Positions 25,701-36,070 are shown, counted from the first letter of the stretch. The stretch: DNA of 64,000 nucleotides from Blastobasis lacticolella (GCA_905147135.1 LR990046.1:15096501-15160500); one strand, 5' to 3'. The notes: generated by a model from the sequence alone, not told the origin. A program made the numbers and translations.

Positions 25701-28700
25701 GCATGATTACAGCTTTCCTAAACTAACACTAATGTCCAATAAATGTCTGTGTCGTACTTCACTGTGACCATTAAGAAAAATAAAGTTCCACTAAGGAACT
25801 TTTTTGTTCTTCTAACGCCCGATTGCACTATACTTAGAAGACGTTTGACGATGATTGCCGCCTAAATTAAAATATTCCTAATAAAAACAGCATTGCACCA
25901 ACACCCACAATTAGGGAAATCTAAAATGAGGGCTTACCATGAGGTCTTATAGCAGGACCTAAACAGAACTGCCCTGCTTAGCATATGCGTAGGAAGAGGG
26001 GGGGCCGGGTGGGACGTGTCCACCCCAGAATGGTCTAATGCCCACCCCAGGATCGGGTGCTCACTGACTGTACATTGGCGATTGACTCGGCTTCATCGGC
26101 CACGTCAGGGGCCAGCCCCCTCCCTGGAAAATAGCCCCAGATACGCTAATGCTGCTTAGAGCAAGACAGCGCTATACGTATCACATAAGCTTGTCTCGTT
26201 GTAAACCGGGCAGTTCTGTTTAGGTCCTGCTATAAGAGCTCAGGGTAAGCCCCCTGATACACGCTCAAATTTAGGGCAACAATTTAGGGCAATACTTAGG
26301 AATATTAAAGCGTTAACCTAGGCGTCTCACAAGTTTAATATGTCCATATAAGTCCAGTAGTGGCCTATTGCGGCTGCTGCCTTATAAACTTTATGGTCGT
26401 AGGTACTATGAAGAAAGACGTCGTTCATGGCGTCTCGAGATTTAAGGATTACCCTAAAAGCGCGCTTGAACGTCTCGAGTCGACCGATTCTAATCGATAT
26501 AAATTGAAATGCAATAATCTTATATTATCGCACTTACCTCTTCCTCTCGTGGCTTACCCGTGTTTAATGGCTCCCCATCTCGCATGCCGATGTTAATGAA
26601 GGTTTCAATTTCCAATGCGCTCGGCTTTGCCGGGTCATGTCGCGCGCGCCGCGGCCGCCCGGCCGACCCGCTAGGGACACTATGGCTCGGGTTCCGTTGG
26701 GATAACTATAGGGTTTTTTTATGTAACGTGTAATTAAACTAGAGAGTAAGGTAAAATAAATTAACGTCTAGAGACGAATAATGTTGTAATTTTGATGAGG
26801 TTGTAAAAGAGTCTCGGAATAATTCCACATGGGTGCAGCTTTTCCATTTAGTTTTAGACAGTCGGTCACTGACTTAACGACTTACCTATTATACCCATTA
26901 TGTTTTCTTGTTTTTTCCATGATTTTACTGACGTTGATAACGCTAGGCGGCCAAATATTCTATTAAAACTTAAAGCTTGGAATTACTTATCTAATATTGT
27001 ATTCTGTACTAATATTATAAAGAGAAAACTCAAGAACTGCTTAACTTATATTTAAAAAAATTAAAGCTACATTATCAGGGGGTAACTATAACTATAGTTT
27101 TTCCCGAAATTCAATGTGGTTTTCCCAGGAACGGTTCGGAACGTAGTAACCCAATTTTACGCCAACAAAATCGCGGGCAAAAAGCTAGTTCGATCGATAA
27201 TGGATTTTATTAACGGGAACAGCAAACTATACCTACAACCAACTCGGGACATAATACCAGGTTACGATCTTACTAAGGGATGTCCGCAAGTCTCTATCTG
27301 TATTGTCTACCTACATGTTATACCTACCCATGCAAAGCAATTATAGGGACAGAATAAGATAAAAATAACTTAGTATGAACCTACTTCCTGGGTACTTCGA
27401 TGCATACCTCAAATCAATCGATCATTACTTCGCTACTTCACCAGTCTCCCATTACCCACGTCATGGTGTCTATAGTGCGGGGGGACGGTGGGGCACGCTG
27501 GCTGCGCCCGCGCAGGAACAAAGCGCCGGGCGTCGACCCAGTCCCCCTTCGCCCCTCCACGACCGCACTCACACTTGTCCCGAAGCCATGTGCTAAATGA
27601 TTGCCTATGGTTCAAGGTGAATGATTTGTTGAAGAGAAGAGTTGTTGTTGTTAAAAAATTCGATTGCAATATCTTTTTCTTCCTAAACACGCACGCCAAG
27701 CGTGCAGTTATGGCAATGCCCTCCACTGATGTGGGGCAGGCTTCAGTCCAACAATGGAGTTGGTGGTGATTTATTTAATTTTTTCAACCCCCGACGAAAC
27801 AATAAAAGCATAGTTATAAATTTGACGTGTGTGTATTGTGTGTAGCTCTGTGTATCTGTGTATCTCTCTGTAGCATTGTTACGCGAACGGATAGACCGAT
27901 TTGGATAAAGTTTTATCTGTTTGAAAGCTAGTTTAATCGAGATATTTCTTAGCTTTGTTTAAATCAAATCGGTTCAGTAGTTTAGAAAATATTTGAATAT
28001 ATGTAAATTTGGTCGAGGGTTACCAGACTTTTTCTGTCGGTTGGTATAGTGTGAAATTGAACGTAACATACGCACCTACAAACTTGTATCGATAAGATTA
28101 AGAATAAGTATCTAGATTTATCGCTTTTCCAAATAGGCCAGGATGCAAAGCAAACAATAATCGATGACCAACGCCACACACACTTATTCAAATAATATTA
28201 GCATGGATAACTCAAAATGTGAATAAACTTATGTTAGGACTTTAATGACACCTAACCAAACACATACGAATCATCGTTTGCGCCACAAACACACAGGATT
28301 TGTAAAGGATAAAATCAACCTTAACGTACTTTAATAGGTTTTCTCGTCAAACAATGTGATCCTGACGAAGCAAACGTCAAATATGTACCAATTTGTGACT
28401 CAGTTCTCTGTCTGGTTACCGTCACAAAGACACTACAATGAAGGTAGCATTGGCAGTTGAGGGTAGGCCGATGCAAATACCATTTTTCACCGCAGCAGGT
28501 GATGATGGGTAGTCAGTACTGGACAGTGCGTTATTCGAAGATGGAGTGCCAACCTGCAGAGGCCCAGACTCTTCTCAACCCTGAACGTGATCAGCAAAGC
28601 CAAGATGCTGAGCGGAACATAAATGAATATCAACAATATCTTCACGTAAATAATCATCTATTAAGCGACGTAATTTGTGGGTAGGTACCTCCGATGTTGG

Positions 28701-31700
28701 GCGAAGTTTTTTGAATAACAGTTTCTTTTATTAACAGAATCTTAGCGTGAAAATACTTCCGCTATTTAGTTATAAAAATAAGTTGTACTTGATGATTTGA
28801 TCATCAAATGAAATGAATCGGTAATCAAGAATCGATGTATTTTTTGCCCACGAAAAGAAATTTGAAGCATTTTCACTTTCGTATTATTTTTTGTTACATT
28901 TGGCATGTTTTAAGAATAGGCTTGCTTAATTGATTTTGAAAGGCACCTCTAATATCTACTAAACTAAAACGTAAAGGTTAAAGGAAATGATTAGCCTCTT
29001 CCGCCATAAAAATTGTGGATTAGGCAATATTGACGCGCAATTACTATTGAAGCTGAACATCCGACTAATTTAAAAATACATTTCGGCAGACGTAGGTAGT
29101 TGCCGATGTTAACTCTCGAATTTTGTAAGCGGCCAAATTCGACCTACGTAGATACATATCACGAACTTGGTATTGCAAACACCTTTAAACCACTCACCTT
29201 ACCATCACGCGAGCTTTTATATCTAATTAATAGTCAAGTATTTGCCATTGGTCGTCGCGAACAAGCCGTTTGAGGGTGCGGCTTAGTCTGGACGATGGGG
29301 ACCAGCTACGGCCGAAGACTAACACAAGAAGAGTTGCCAAACTACTCGTTTGGCACCACCCAAGTATCATTTGTGGGGTAACAAGAGATCAAACCCACGG
29401 AAGCGAAATCGATTCCCAAAACCTACCTACACATATTTACCCTAAGCAAGTTAAAGAGCGCGCACGAACGAGTATGAACCATTAGCGAAAAAATTATTTA
29501 CATAATGATGATTGCATGTATTTTTAAACACTGTGTGCAGCCACGTTGTTGCTATGTGTTGACAGCGCCGCATCTACGTGACGATTTGGGCATAGAACAT
29601 CTGCTTACGTTGAGCACAACCGAAAACGATTGACGGGCGCTCTCTATAGCTTGCGTACAGTTGTATGGTTATTTAAGTTTCTGGTACAATCCGTCGAAAG
29701 ATGCTTGTATTTACCACATTATTTGTAACTAGTGGGCCCGGCGCGACTTCGTTCGCGTAGCTTTCTACCCCTACACTACCTACCCTTTTTTCTTTCATAC
29801 AAACCTTGCCCCGACCTTTGTAATTAAACACAACAAAAAATGAATTAGTGAAATTGGTGCAGCCGTTCTGAAATTATAGGTACGCGAACTACCTTGGGTT
29901 ACATTATTGCAATTTTCCTATTGAACCCAATTTTTTAATAACAATCAAACCGACAGACAACCAAATCTTTCTTCTTTATAATATTAGTATAGATAGCTAC
30001 TTAAGTTGCCTTCCTCTCCGCAGGGGTGAGAAGCTGTACGTGACGGCAGACAAGCGCGGCGAGAAGGGCGGCTGCAAGCGGCCGCTGTGCTGGACTCTGC
30101 TGGCGCTGGTGGTCGCCGCGGTGGTGGCGCTCATCGTGCTCGCAGCCAGTGAGTCGCCTTTTGACTTGTTTGTTTTAAACCGTCAATGAACGGCATACTC
30201 GCAATAAAGATTTGAAAAAGACGTCAACGAAAAAGGAGGGGTGTTTTAGTTTGACGTGTGGATCTGTGGCTCTCTGTGTGTGTGTCTGTCTGTAGCATCA
30301 TAGCTCCCTAAGATGTTGATCTCGTTGTGGATTTCTCTATTGAAATGAAAGCCAGTTTAATCGAGATGGTTATTATAAGCCTTGTTTAATTATAATTGAT
30401 TCAGTAGTTTAGGAAATGTTACATGTTAGGAAATGTTAGGCGTACCCTGAGCCCTCGAGTGCCGCGTGGGGATGCAACCGGGACATAACGCCAAGATGAT
30501 GATGAGTTTAGTAAATGTTAAAGTATATGTAAACTTGGTCAGGGGTTATGTGACTTTTTCTGTCGGTTAGGTTATATTACGTATATCTAAATAAGTAGGT
30601 AGATGAACTCGACATTCATGCTTTAGGCCAGTTCGTGGATAAAGGTTTAGGAAAAATGCGAGATAGACCTTAAAGAACCTTAAATTTTTAATTTTATTTA
30701 AATCCTTTTTCCCAACCTTTCAGCCGGCGTGCTATTCACGACGACGCCGACTCCCCTCGAGCAATACAACTCATCGGTGAGCTCGGCGCGAGCGTTCGGC
30801 GGACTGACTCCCACGACGGCGCAACGCGACCACACTCACGACCACGCCAACGACCACAGCCATGATCATAGCAACGACCAGGACCAGGATATGAGCAGAG
30901 AGCAGGAACCGCAGAACGACGAGGACATGCTGACCGCTTCGGAGGAGAGCGCTGATGCTAGCATGTATGGTGAGTGCAAGCAGTTTTGGGTTTTATTTTG
31001 GGTTTCAATTAAAAGTTCCAAAAAGTCGCACACGAGGGCCCGGGGTCCGCCTTGACCGTGATCCAGGATTTGGCAGATCAGGTTATTACAGTGGTACTGT
31101 TGGTTGGTTATACGAGTATATCGCCAGGAATTAATTTGATTCTCTCAATCGAACCAACGGGACCAACCGTTCTTTCAACGGAATCATCATCATCAGCCTA
31201 TACTTACAACATAGGCCTCCTAACTCGGCGTACTGCATCCAGCGTCCACCTGCGGCCTTTCGCACTCCATAAGGCATAAGGGCATGCTACACAACACTTG
31301 CCGAGTCGGCGGAATGCAGCTAGATACTTACTTTTCAAATTAAACGAAAAGAAACGATAGACTAGAATTTACACTTCGACCTGTTTTATGAAATTAATTA
31401 TGGAAAACCCCTCCACTAATCTGGAGACGGCTCAAGTCAACAAGACTGGTGTGTCAGCTGCCTGACTCCAAGACGTTGCATATCGTACTAGTAATCTAAG
31501 AGATTCCCTAACCCTTTGATCTTCTTTTACAGTCCTGAGGACGTTGGAAGGCGAGCTGGTCATAGACAATGAAGAATTCACACCAGCCCTCATGGACCCA
31601 GAAAGCGAAGAGTACCGCGAACTTACGACCGCTTTAGCTGGTTCCTTGACACGTGGGCTTTTCCAAAAAGAGACCAATAACAACGACGTTAATGTGGAAA

Positions 31701-34700
31701 TAGTAAAACTCAGGTAAATAATTACAACATACTAGCTTTTGCACACGAGGTCCGCGTAAAGTTCAGTTATTTTTTGAGATAAAAATGTATCCTATGACGA
31801 AAATTACGCAAATTTTTGACATAAATTATTTGTTATAAAATTCAGTCGTCTCCCTCCTTCCCTCTCTTGACTGTGGGTGGGTTTAAAACCAGCTCATGCT
31901 GTGCCCATACCAATTCCACGACTGTATTGCATGCAATCATGTATTTGACGTAGATGTACTAATTTATTAATACCTAAGTAGGTACCAAAATAATAATCAT
32001 CATAGCCCATATCAATCCACGGTCTCTACCACGAAAAGGGAGGTTATTGCCAAAATCTCGACGCTCGGCAGGCGGATTGGAGATCGCAGTGTTATAAATA
32101 TAACAATGGAAAACGCTACTGCCCATTTACACTGCTACATGAGTCGCCTTGTACGACACCCACCAGTGTAAAGTGTTGGTGGTATTATACTTTGCCGGAC
32201 ACCACACGGCCACCTAAATAATGTTAAGCTGAATTTGTGTGAAATAAATGGATTTGTATTTGAAAAAGAAGCAGTCAAAAAATCCGTTTACGATACCGGG
32301 ACATAAACACCCATTTACGACATTTTCGTCGCTGCACTGCGCTCACTGTCATTCACTTATTCACTTCTTTTATAATTAATTACCACATTTCTTTTATTTA
32401 CAGGAAAGGATCGGTGGTCGTAACTTACAGAGTACATTGGAAACCCAAGAATGGACTTGAAGGCGAAGACAATGCTATGTCAGCGACTAAGGTGAAGAAC
32501 AACCTAGACATGTATCTCAACCAGAATAGCAGAATGATCAGCACCTACCACATCGCAGAAAACATGGAGCCAATTAGGAGAGTTCTTGACATGTGTCAAA
32601 TCAACAAGAACGATTGTCAATATGGCTGCGACTTTGACGAAAGGACCCTGGACTTCATTTGTACTTGCCCACGTGGTTTTATATTGGACATGGACAATTC
32701 AAAGAAATGCGTATCGATCTTCGATGATAAAGCGCTAAAGTCCAACGATGATCATAATCAAAAAGGTTATCGAGTACTCGATATTAGCTCTGCTCCGAAC
32801 ACAGTTAGAACCTTACCAAAAGAAGAAAAACCAGCCACTGAAGCAACATATGTAGCAGCCACAAATGTTTACGATTGGAAAGAAACGCCTCAATCACCCA
32901 GAGAAACTACCACAGAATCTGAATTAATATTTTCCCATATCTTTGAACATTCTGAAGAAAGCAAATCTCCGAATACAGAACCAATTGCTGAGCCAGAACC
33001 CAAAGCTGAACCGGAACCTAAAGCTGAGCCAGAACCTACAGCTGAGCCAGAACCCAAAGCTGAACCGGAACCTACAGCTGAGCCAGAACCCAAAGCTGAA
33101 CCGGAACCTAAAGCTGAGCCAGAACCAACAGCCGAGCCAGAACCTACAGCCGAGCCAGAACCTACAGCCGAACCAGAGCCTACAGCAGAACCAGAACCAA
33201 AAGTTGAGTCAGAACCTAAAGCTGAACCTGAACCAAAAACTGAACCCGAACCAGTGGCTGAGTCCGAACCAAAAGCTGAGCCCGAACCAAAAGCTGAGCT
33301 AGAACCAAAAGCTGAGCCTGAACCAAAAGCTGAGCCCGAACCAAAAGCTGAGCCCGAACCAAAAGCTGAGCCCGAACCAAAAGCTGAACCTACACCCTCA
33401 TCTGAACCAGAGCCAACTCCTGAACCTAAAACTGAACATACCGCTAGATCTGGATCGCAACATGTTATTGATTTGAGTGCTGAACGTCACATGGAAGTAA
33501 GTACGGAGAATGATTCAAAACAGGAACCAGAACCCATATCCGAGCCCGAACCAACTGCTGAACCTAAAAGAAAAACTGAACAATCATTTGATGTAATTCA
33601 TTTGATGGAACCTGAAACGATATTTGAACCATCACCAACATCCGAACCACAAAGTGAGCAGAAACCTAGACCAGAAATCAAAGTAATACCAGTCATTGTA
33701 TCACAAATGGAAAGCATTACCGAAGAGCCGCAACCTGAACCAACTACAGAACCTAAACTTACGGAGACCATTAAAATTAAGCCAGTTATTAATATAGAAA
33801 CAACTACATTAAAACCTACCTTACCTGATATCGAACTAAATGAAGCACAACAATCAAATATACAAAATATGCACAACATGGAGCCGAAACCTGAAATAAT
33901 TTCATTCCTTGATTCAACTATGCAAGTGAACACTGAACCAACCGAAGGCAGTGAAATTTCTCCTGAAAATGAGCCAATCAATTACATGGCTCATCAATTC
34001 TCGCATTCTGCACTCTTAAACGAAAATATGGACAAAGGTAAACAACATGAAACACAAGAACGGTCTTATTCATCTGAAACCACAACTGAGACATCTCTCA
34101 CATTTACTAAATTAAACTCATCAAACGAAGACATTTATGACTTTTTATCCAATGAGAGATTAAATAATAACGAAGATAGAGATTTACAAACTACTACTAT
34201 AAATTTAGAAGAAGAGACAGTTACAGAAGCTGAAACAGAAACAACCGTTGCACCTCTAACCGTTATAAAAGATTTTTCGACTAGTATGGAACATGTGCCA
34301 CCGTCTAAAAATATTACAGCATTCATTGAAGCGGTTCGATCGCTCGATGAAAATAACACATATGCTAGAGAAACTCTTACATCAACAACCACTACTACTA
34401 TGGCACCTGAAAATGTGACAGAATATAATATGAGTCATCATAATATGAATACATATGAAGCTGAAGAAAAACTAATAAAAGCCCTTGTGGATAAAGATAC
34501 GACCCCTGCCACAATAACAACAACCGAAAATGTTGCAGTTGAAGACGGATCTGATGTAACATTTGATGTTATAAATATGCTTTACAATCGGTCATCAAAG
34601 TCTATAGAAACGAAAAACGCAACAACTCATCATATTAACGATGAAACTGAGTCTACAACATCAAGTACAGATTCGGACTGGTTAACTGTACCAGTTACTG

Positions 34701-36070
34701 AAATTAGTTACCAAGAACTTGTTAATAAAATGGATAATCAGCCTACAACTGAAACTACCATTCATAAACTGGATGAAATAATGAATCGTGGTTTAGGAAA
34801 GGATGATTTTGAACCAGACTACTTAAATATTTTGGGATCAAATAAGCCACCAGAACAAGACATACCTATGTACGGTATGGTTCATGATTATGATAATGAA
34901 GAGAGCCGATTTAAACGAGTCAACTCAGAAACAAAACAAGAAAAGAAGGAAGATTTAGATAGTATAACCTCTAAACCAGTCAACACTGTTCAAATAGAAA
35001 AGAATAGTAATGATAAAGAAAACTCGACCGTTATTACCCATAAATTAATTCCTAGTGCTGAAATTACTACAGTAACTATGAGTTCTGAAGAAAATGTAGA
35101 AGCTACAACTGTAGGTAACTACATAATGAAAGTGTCTGAAATGGTTCAAAACGATGCTGAAAAAAAAACAGAGCCTGCTCCAGTCTGGGAGGATATGGAG
35201 CAAAAAACACAATCGCCTGTAAATATTACTGACTCGAAAGTAACAACAAGTACAGAGACAACCGAATCGGTAACAACGGAATCTACCTCAATTATGAACG
35301 GAAACGACGGAGGTGATAGTAAGAATACAACTCAAGTAAATAATTTAAATGTTACAATATACGAAAAATCTCCTTCTGACGACAAACGTTCCTTCGATTC
35401 ATCAAAGTCAACAATTATACATTCATCAGAGTATATAGACCACGAAAAAGATCCAAATCCGTTTTTACCTGAAGTAGAAAATAATAATAGTTTGGTAAAA
35501 AAATTACAAGAGGGTCATGATTTAGAGCCAATAAATATGAATGAAACCCAAAACGAGAATAATGAAGAAGTTAATATGCATTCAGACGTACTAACTAATT
35601 TAGATTCAAAGAAAACAGAGGGGCATGCCATGACAACACCCGCTGAAGATGATTCAACAACGAACGAATTAACTACGAACGAAAATACAAACTCACACGA
35701 TGAAGTAACGGAGGAGATCAAACATGAAACTAAGAACGCATCAGAAGATACGAAAATAATTGTGACTAAATCACCGGTAGACATATTTTTGATGGATACT
35801 GATGATTTAGATGTTACTAAAAATCGTATCACAACAGAAAAAACTAAAGATTTGGGAGATCATCGATCTGTGTCGCCCAATGCGCCAACGCCTGTTAGCG
35901 ACGATTATCTCAGCGTAGTACCTATCACAGAAGAAGTGTTTGATGACAAAGCGTTATTGAAAAAAATTAAAAGTGATGAGTTCAATGATATAAGTGATTC
36001 GCCAAAAAAGAATGACAGGAGGACATTTGATGCGTCTAAAGTAGACTCTGTAAGTAATAATGAAGCGTAG
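10578..36070 (+). CDS. Type II membrane protein with SEA, EGF-like and mucin-like regions (six coding exons)
   Basis: Join of 10578-10714, 17153-17515, 30024-30148, 30724-30969, 31533-31713 and 32404-36070; the lengths sum to 4719 nt, 1572 codons plus stop, and every junction keeps frame. Residues 1-186 are a polar, Pro/Arg/Ser-rich cytoplasmic segment without a signal peptide. About 187-208 is a Leu/Val/Ala transmembrane helix preceded by CKRPLC. An His/Asp-rich linker follows. About 295-383 resembles a SEA domain with KGSVVVTY at the split position (G353/S354). About 415-453 is an EGF-like module with six cysteines. About 490-640 and beyond is acidic; the Glu-Pro hexapeptide array spans roughly 490-640 and the remainder is Thr/Ser/Glu-rich with many N-x-S/T sites, mucin-like. 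No second membrane segment is visible, so the large part should be extracellular. Function is unknown to me; adhesion, matrix or epithelial-surface roles are inference from the domains. I do not recognise a named orthologue. Confidence 0.85.
10987..11036 (+). mobile_element. SINE family A 3' fragment
   Basis: gggacctcgcgtgcttgagagcac ... gacattaacgccaagatgg matches only the last about 50 bp of family A, in intron 1 of the SEA/EGF gene. Confidence 0.7.
11728..11775 (+). mobile_element. Short LINE tail remnant
   Basis: gtggtggcggcggtgatcacttaccatcagg matches the conserved tail block of the LINE 3' ends elsewhere in the window. Confidence 0.5.
11980..12102 (+). repeat. Dispersed 123-bp repeat, copy 1
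   Basis: Runs from tatggaccaagaatttctac to cctcttggctaaggccgc. It is nearly identical to 54981-55103 (a handful of differences over about 123 bp). Type unknown. Confidence 0.85.
12795..13080 (-). mobile_element. Dispersed repeat (LINE 3' end-like), copy 1
   Basis: Shares blocks catcatcacagcc, ggaggttattgcc(g/a)taatct, cttggcgggcgggttggagatcgca, ctgctgcccattt and ccggacaccacacggccacc with 21265-21480 and 31995-32215. On the minus strand it ends in a GATGATGA-type tail, as RTE-like LINEs do. Confidence 0.7.
13715..14153 (+). mobile_element. SINE family A with internal tandem insertion
   Basis: The head (gcctagtggttaaggtatccgac ... gggttcgaatccc-like B box) and the body are present. Inside the body, 13890-13960 carries a short duplicated tgaatgg(c/a)tggatgactgaa-type stretch. 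The gtccaatctggtcagattccc block is also repeated. Confidence 0.85.
14154..15120. other. Intron 1 sequence, nothing recognised
   Basis: AT-rich. An 84-codon open frame at 14572-14826 has no recognisable motif and is not supported as coding. Confidence 0.45.
15121..15360 (+). mobile_element. tRNA-Gly-headed SINE (family B)
   Basis: The head has both tRNA-like promoter boxes (gagtggttcaatggt; gggttcgattcccgg) and a gccacgc anticodon-loop segment like tRNA-Gly(GCC). It is followed by the family body and a cctagatggcgctatgtgaa tail. The second copy, also on the plus strand, lies at 54217-54420. Confidence 0.88.
17153..17515 (+). CDS. Coding exon 2 of the SEA/EGF membrane protein (cytoplasmic segment)
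   Basis: The acceptor is tttcttccacag at 17142-17152 and the donor is ATGAG|gtacgg at 17515/17516. The exon encodes a polar segment rich in Pro, Asn, Asp and Ser ([16 protein letters not shown] is inside it). An in-frame ATG at 17175 could serve as an alternative start for a transcript lacking exon 1. In another frame the first bases form an ATG followed by a stop after nine codons. That frame would matter only if the 5' leader began here. Confidence 0.85.
18640..18906 (+). mobile_element. SINE family A, full-length with internal deletion
   Basis: The head gcgtcggtggccgagtg and B-box region are clear. The body jumps from gaatgtgtgatccaacctgg to ataatggtcaaggcgg, missing about 90 bp compared with other copies. 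Confidence 0.85.
20661..20891 (-). mobile_element. tRNA-Gly-headed SINE (family B)
   Basis: Reverse-oriented copy, from cgccatttaaccccaaagtaagc to ctcaggtcgtc. The B-box region carries a short local duplication (gggaatacaaggccgggaatacaa). Confidence 0.85.
21265..21480 (-). mobile_element. Dispersed repeat (LINE 3' end-like), copy 2
   Basis: Same ordered blocks as 12795-13080, including a catcatcatcatcacagcc end and ctgctggacaccacacggcc. Confidence 0.7.
25930..26253. mobile_element. 324-bp MITE with 45-bp terminal inverted repeats
   Basis: The ends 25930-25974 and 26209-26253 are inverted repeats identical at about 43 of 45 positions (gggcttacc ... tatagcaggacctaaacagaactgccc). The interior is GC-rich and non-coding. 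I could not find a clear target duplication, so the superfamily is open. Confidence 0.85.
27785..28045 (+). repeat. Dispersed repeat (aaccccc..tttgacgtgtg), copy 1
   Basis: From tcaacccccgacgaaacaata through tttgacgtgtgtgtattgtgtg, gtagcattgttacgc and agtttaatcgagat to ctttttctgtcggttgg. A second copy occupies about 30230-30570. Confidence 0.7.
29733..29994 (+). repeat. Dispersed repeat upstream of the transmembrane exon
   Basis: gtgggcccggcgcgacttcgttcgcgtagc ... aaattggtgcagccgttctgaaattat ... ataatattagtatagata has the form of a common insect non-LTR-derived repeat. It ends about 30 bp before the exon at 30024, so it may include that exon's branch-site region. Confidence 0.55.
30024..30148 (+). 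CDS. Coding exon 3 of the SEA/EGF membrane protein (transmembrane helix)
   Basis: The acceptor is cttcctctccgcag and the donor is GCAGCCA|gtgagt. It encodes a basic stretch ending [10 protein letters not shown] and then a run of about 20 Leu, Val, Ala and Ile residues. This is a single uncleaved signal anchor. Basic residues on its N-terminal side predict a cytoplasmic N-terminus. A dispersed repeat (29733-29994) ends about 30 bp before the exon. Confidence 0.9.
30230..30570 (+). repeat. Dispersed repeat copy 2, interrupted by a SINE fragment
   Basis: Matches 27785-28045 on both sides of an inserted family A fragment (about 30438-30504), in intron 3 of the SEA/EGF gene. Confidence 0.7.
30438..30504 (+). 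mobile_element. SINE family A 3' fragment inserted in another repeat
   Basis: ccctgagccctcgagtgccgcg ... gggacataacgccaagatgatgatg is the family A end with an (ATG)n tail. It is flanked by agtttaggaaatgtta (30406-30421) and agtttagtaaatgtta (30505-30520), a 16-bp duplication with one difference. Confidence 0.8.
30724..30969 (+). CDS. Coding exon 4 of the SEA/EGF membrane protein (His/Asp-rich linker)
   Basis: The acceptor is aacctttcag and the donor is ATGTATG|gtgagt. It encodes the juxtamembrane extracellular linker, including a His/Asp run ([17 protein letters not shown]) followed by an acidic Glu/Asp/Ser-rich stretch. The histidine run could bind metal, but that is only a composition-based suggestion. 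Phase is 1 at both ends, consistent with its neighbours. Confidence 0.85.
31029..31104 (-). mobile_element. SINE family A fragment
   Basis: cgcacacgagggcccggggtccgccttgaccgtgatccaggatttggcagatcagg is the reverse complement of the family A 3' half. It lies in intron 4 of the SEA/EGF gene. Confidence 0.75.
31187..31310 (-). mobile_element. RTE-like LINE 3' end fragment
   Basis: catcatcatcagcctatacttacaacataggcctcctaa ... gcctttcgcactccataaggca is the reverse complement of an RTE-type tail ending in GATGATGA. Confidence 0.5.
31533..31713 (+). CDS. Coding exon 5 of the SEA/EGF membrane protein (first half of SEA domain)
   Basis: The acceptor is cttcttttacag and the donor is CTCAG|gtaaat. The peptide runs from an [16 protein letters not shown] stretch to NVEIVKLR. 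This matches the early strand, helix and following strand of a SEA domain. The intron then splits the domain just before the cleavage motif encoded at the start of the next exon. Confidence 0.88.
31995..32215 (-). mobile_element. Dispersed repeat (LINE 3' end-like), copy 3
   Basis: Same ordered blocks as 12795-13080 and 21265-21480. It lies in intron 5, ending about 190 bp before the large exon. Confidence 0.7.
32404..36070 (+). CDS. Coding exon 6 of the SEA/EGF membrane protein (SEA end, EGF, repeats, mucin-like tail)
   Basis: The acceptor is ttttatttacag; the frame is open for 3667 nt to TAG at 36068. It opens with [13 protein letters not shown], the SEA cleavage motif. The six-cysteine EGF-like module follows ([12 protein letters not shown] ... 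FICTCPRGF ... KKC). The Glu-Pro hexapeptide array occupies about 32978-33426, then about 2.6 kb of Thr/Ser/Glu/Asn-rich sequence follows. Such a large unspliced exon is unusual here but typical of low-complexity extracellular regions. Opposite-strand and shifted frames across it are by-products of the repeat. Confidence 0.93.
32978..33426 (+). repeat. In-frame 18-bp tandem repeat encoding [12 protein letters not shown] hexapeptides
   Basis: About 25 consecutive 18-bp units of the form gaacc(t/a/c)(a)aagctgagcca encode EP[KT]AEP with few substitutions ([24 protein letters not shown]). All units keep frame. Silent third-position variants fall in blocks, as expected from duplication by unequal exchange. 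The region lies after the EGF-like module and should form a stiff extended acidic spacer. Confidence 0.95.

Larger units (their letters stand above)
17516..30023 (+). other. Intron 2 of the SEA/EGF gene (12.5 kb)
   Basis: Bounded by ATGAG|gtacgg and cttcctctccgcag|GGGT. It contains SINE copies (18640-18906, 20661-20891), a LINE-like repeat (21265-21480), a long-TIR element (25930-26253) and dispersed repeats near 27780 and 29733. It also has a (TAAA)n microsatellite at 22643-22664 and a poly-T tract near 24017-24036. GC-rich patches lie at 20405-20460, 26630-26700 and 27480-27560. I saw no additional exon with matching phase. Confidence 0.7.

Noticed and set aside
27460..27600. GC-rich open frames with a KAPGVD-like string
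   Set aside because: The string weakly resembles a reverse-transcriptase motif, but no further RT motif follows and the frame is short; not enough to call a LINE.
32943..33302. Long alternative-frame and opposite-strand open frames over the Glu-Pro repeat
   Set aside because: They arise because an 18-bp unit without stop codons in several frames is repeated; composition is pure repeat and the real frame is fixed by SEA/EGF context.
32978..33426. CRISPR-like array
   Set aside because: The units are contiguous without spacers and in frame within a coding exon.
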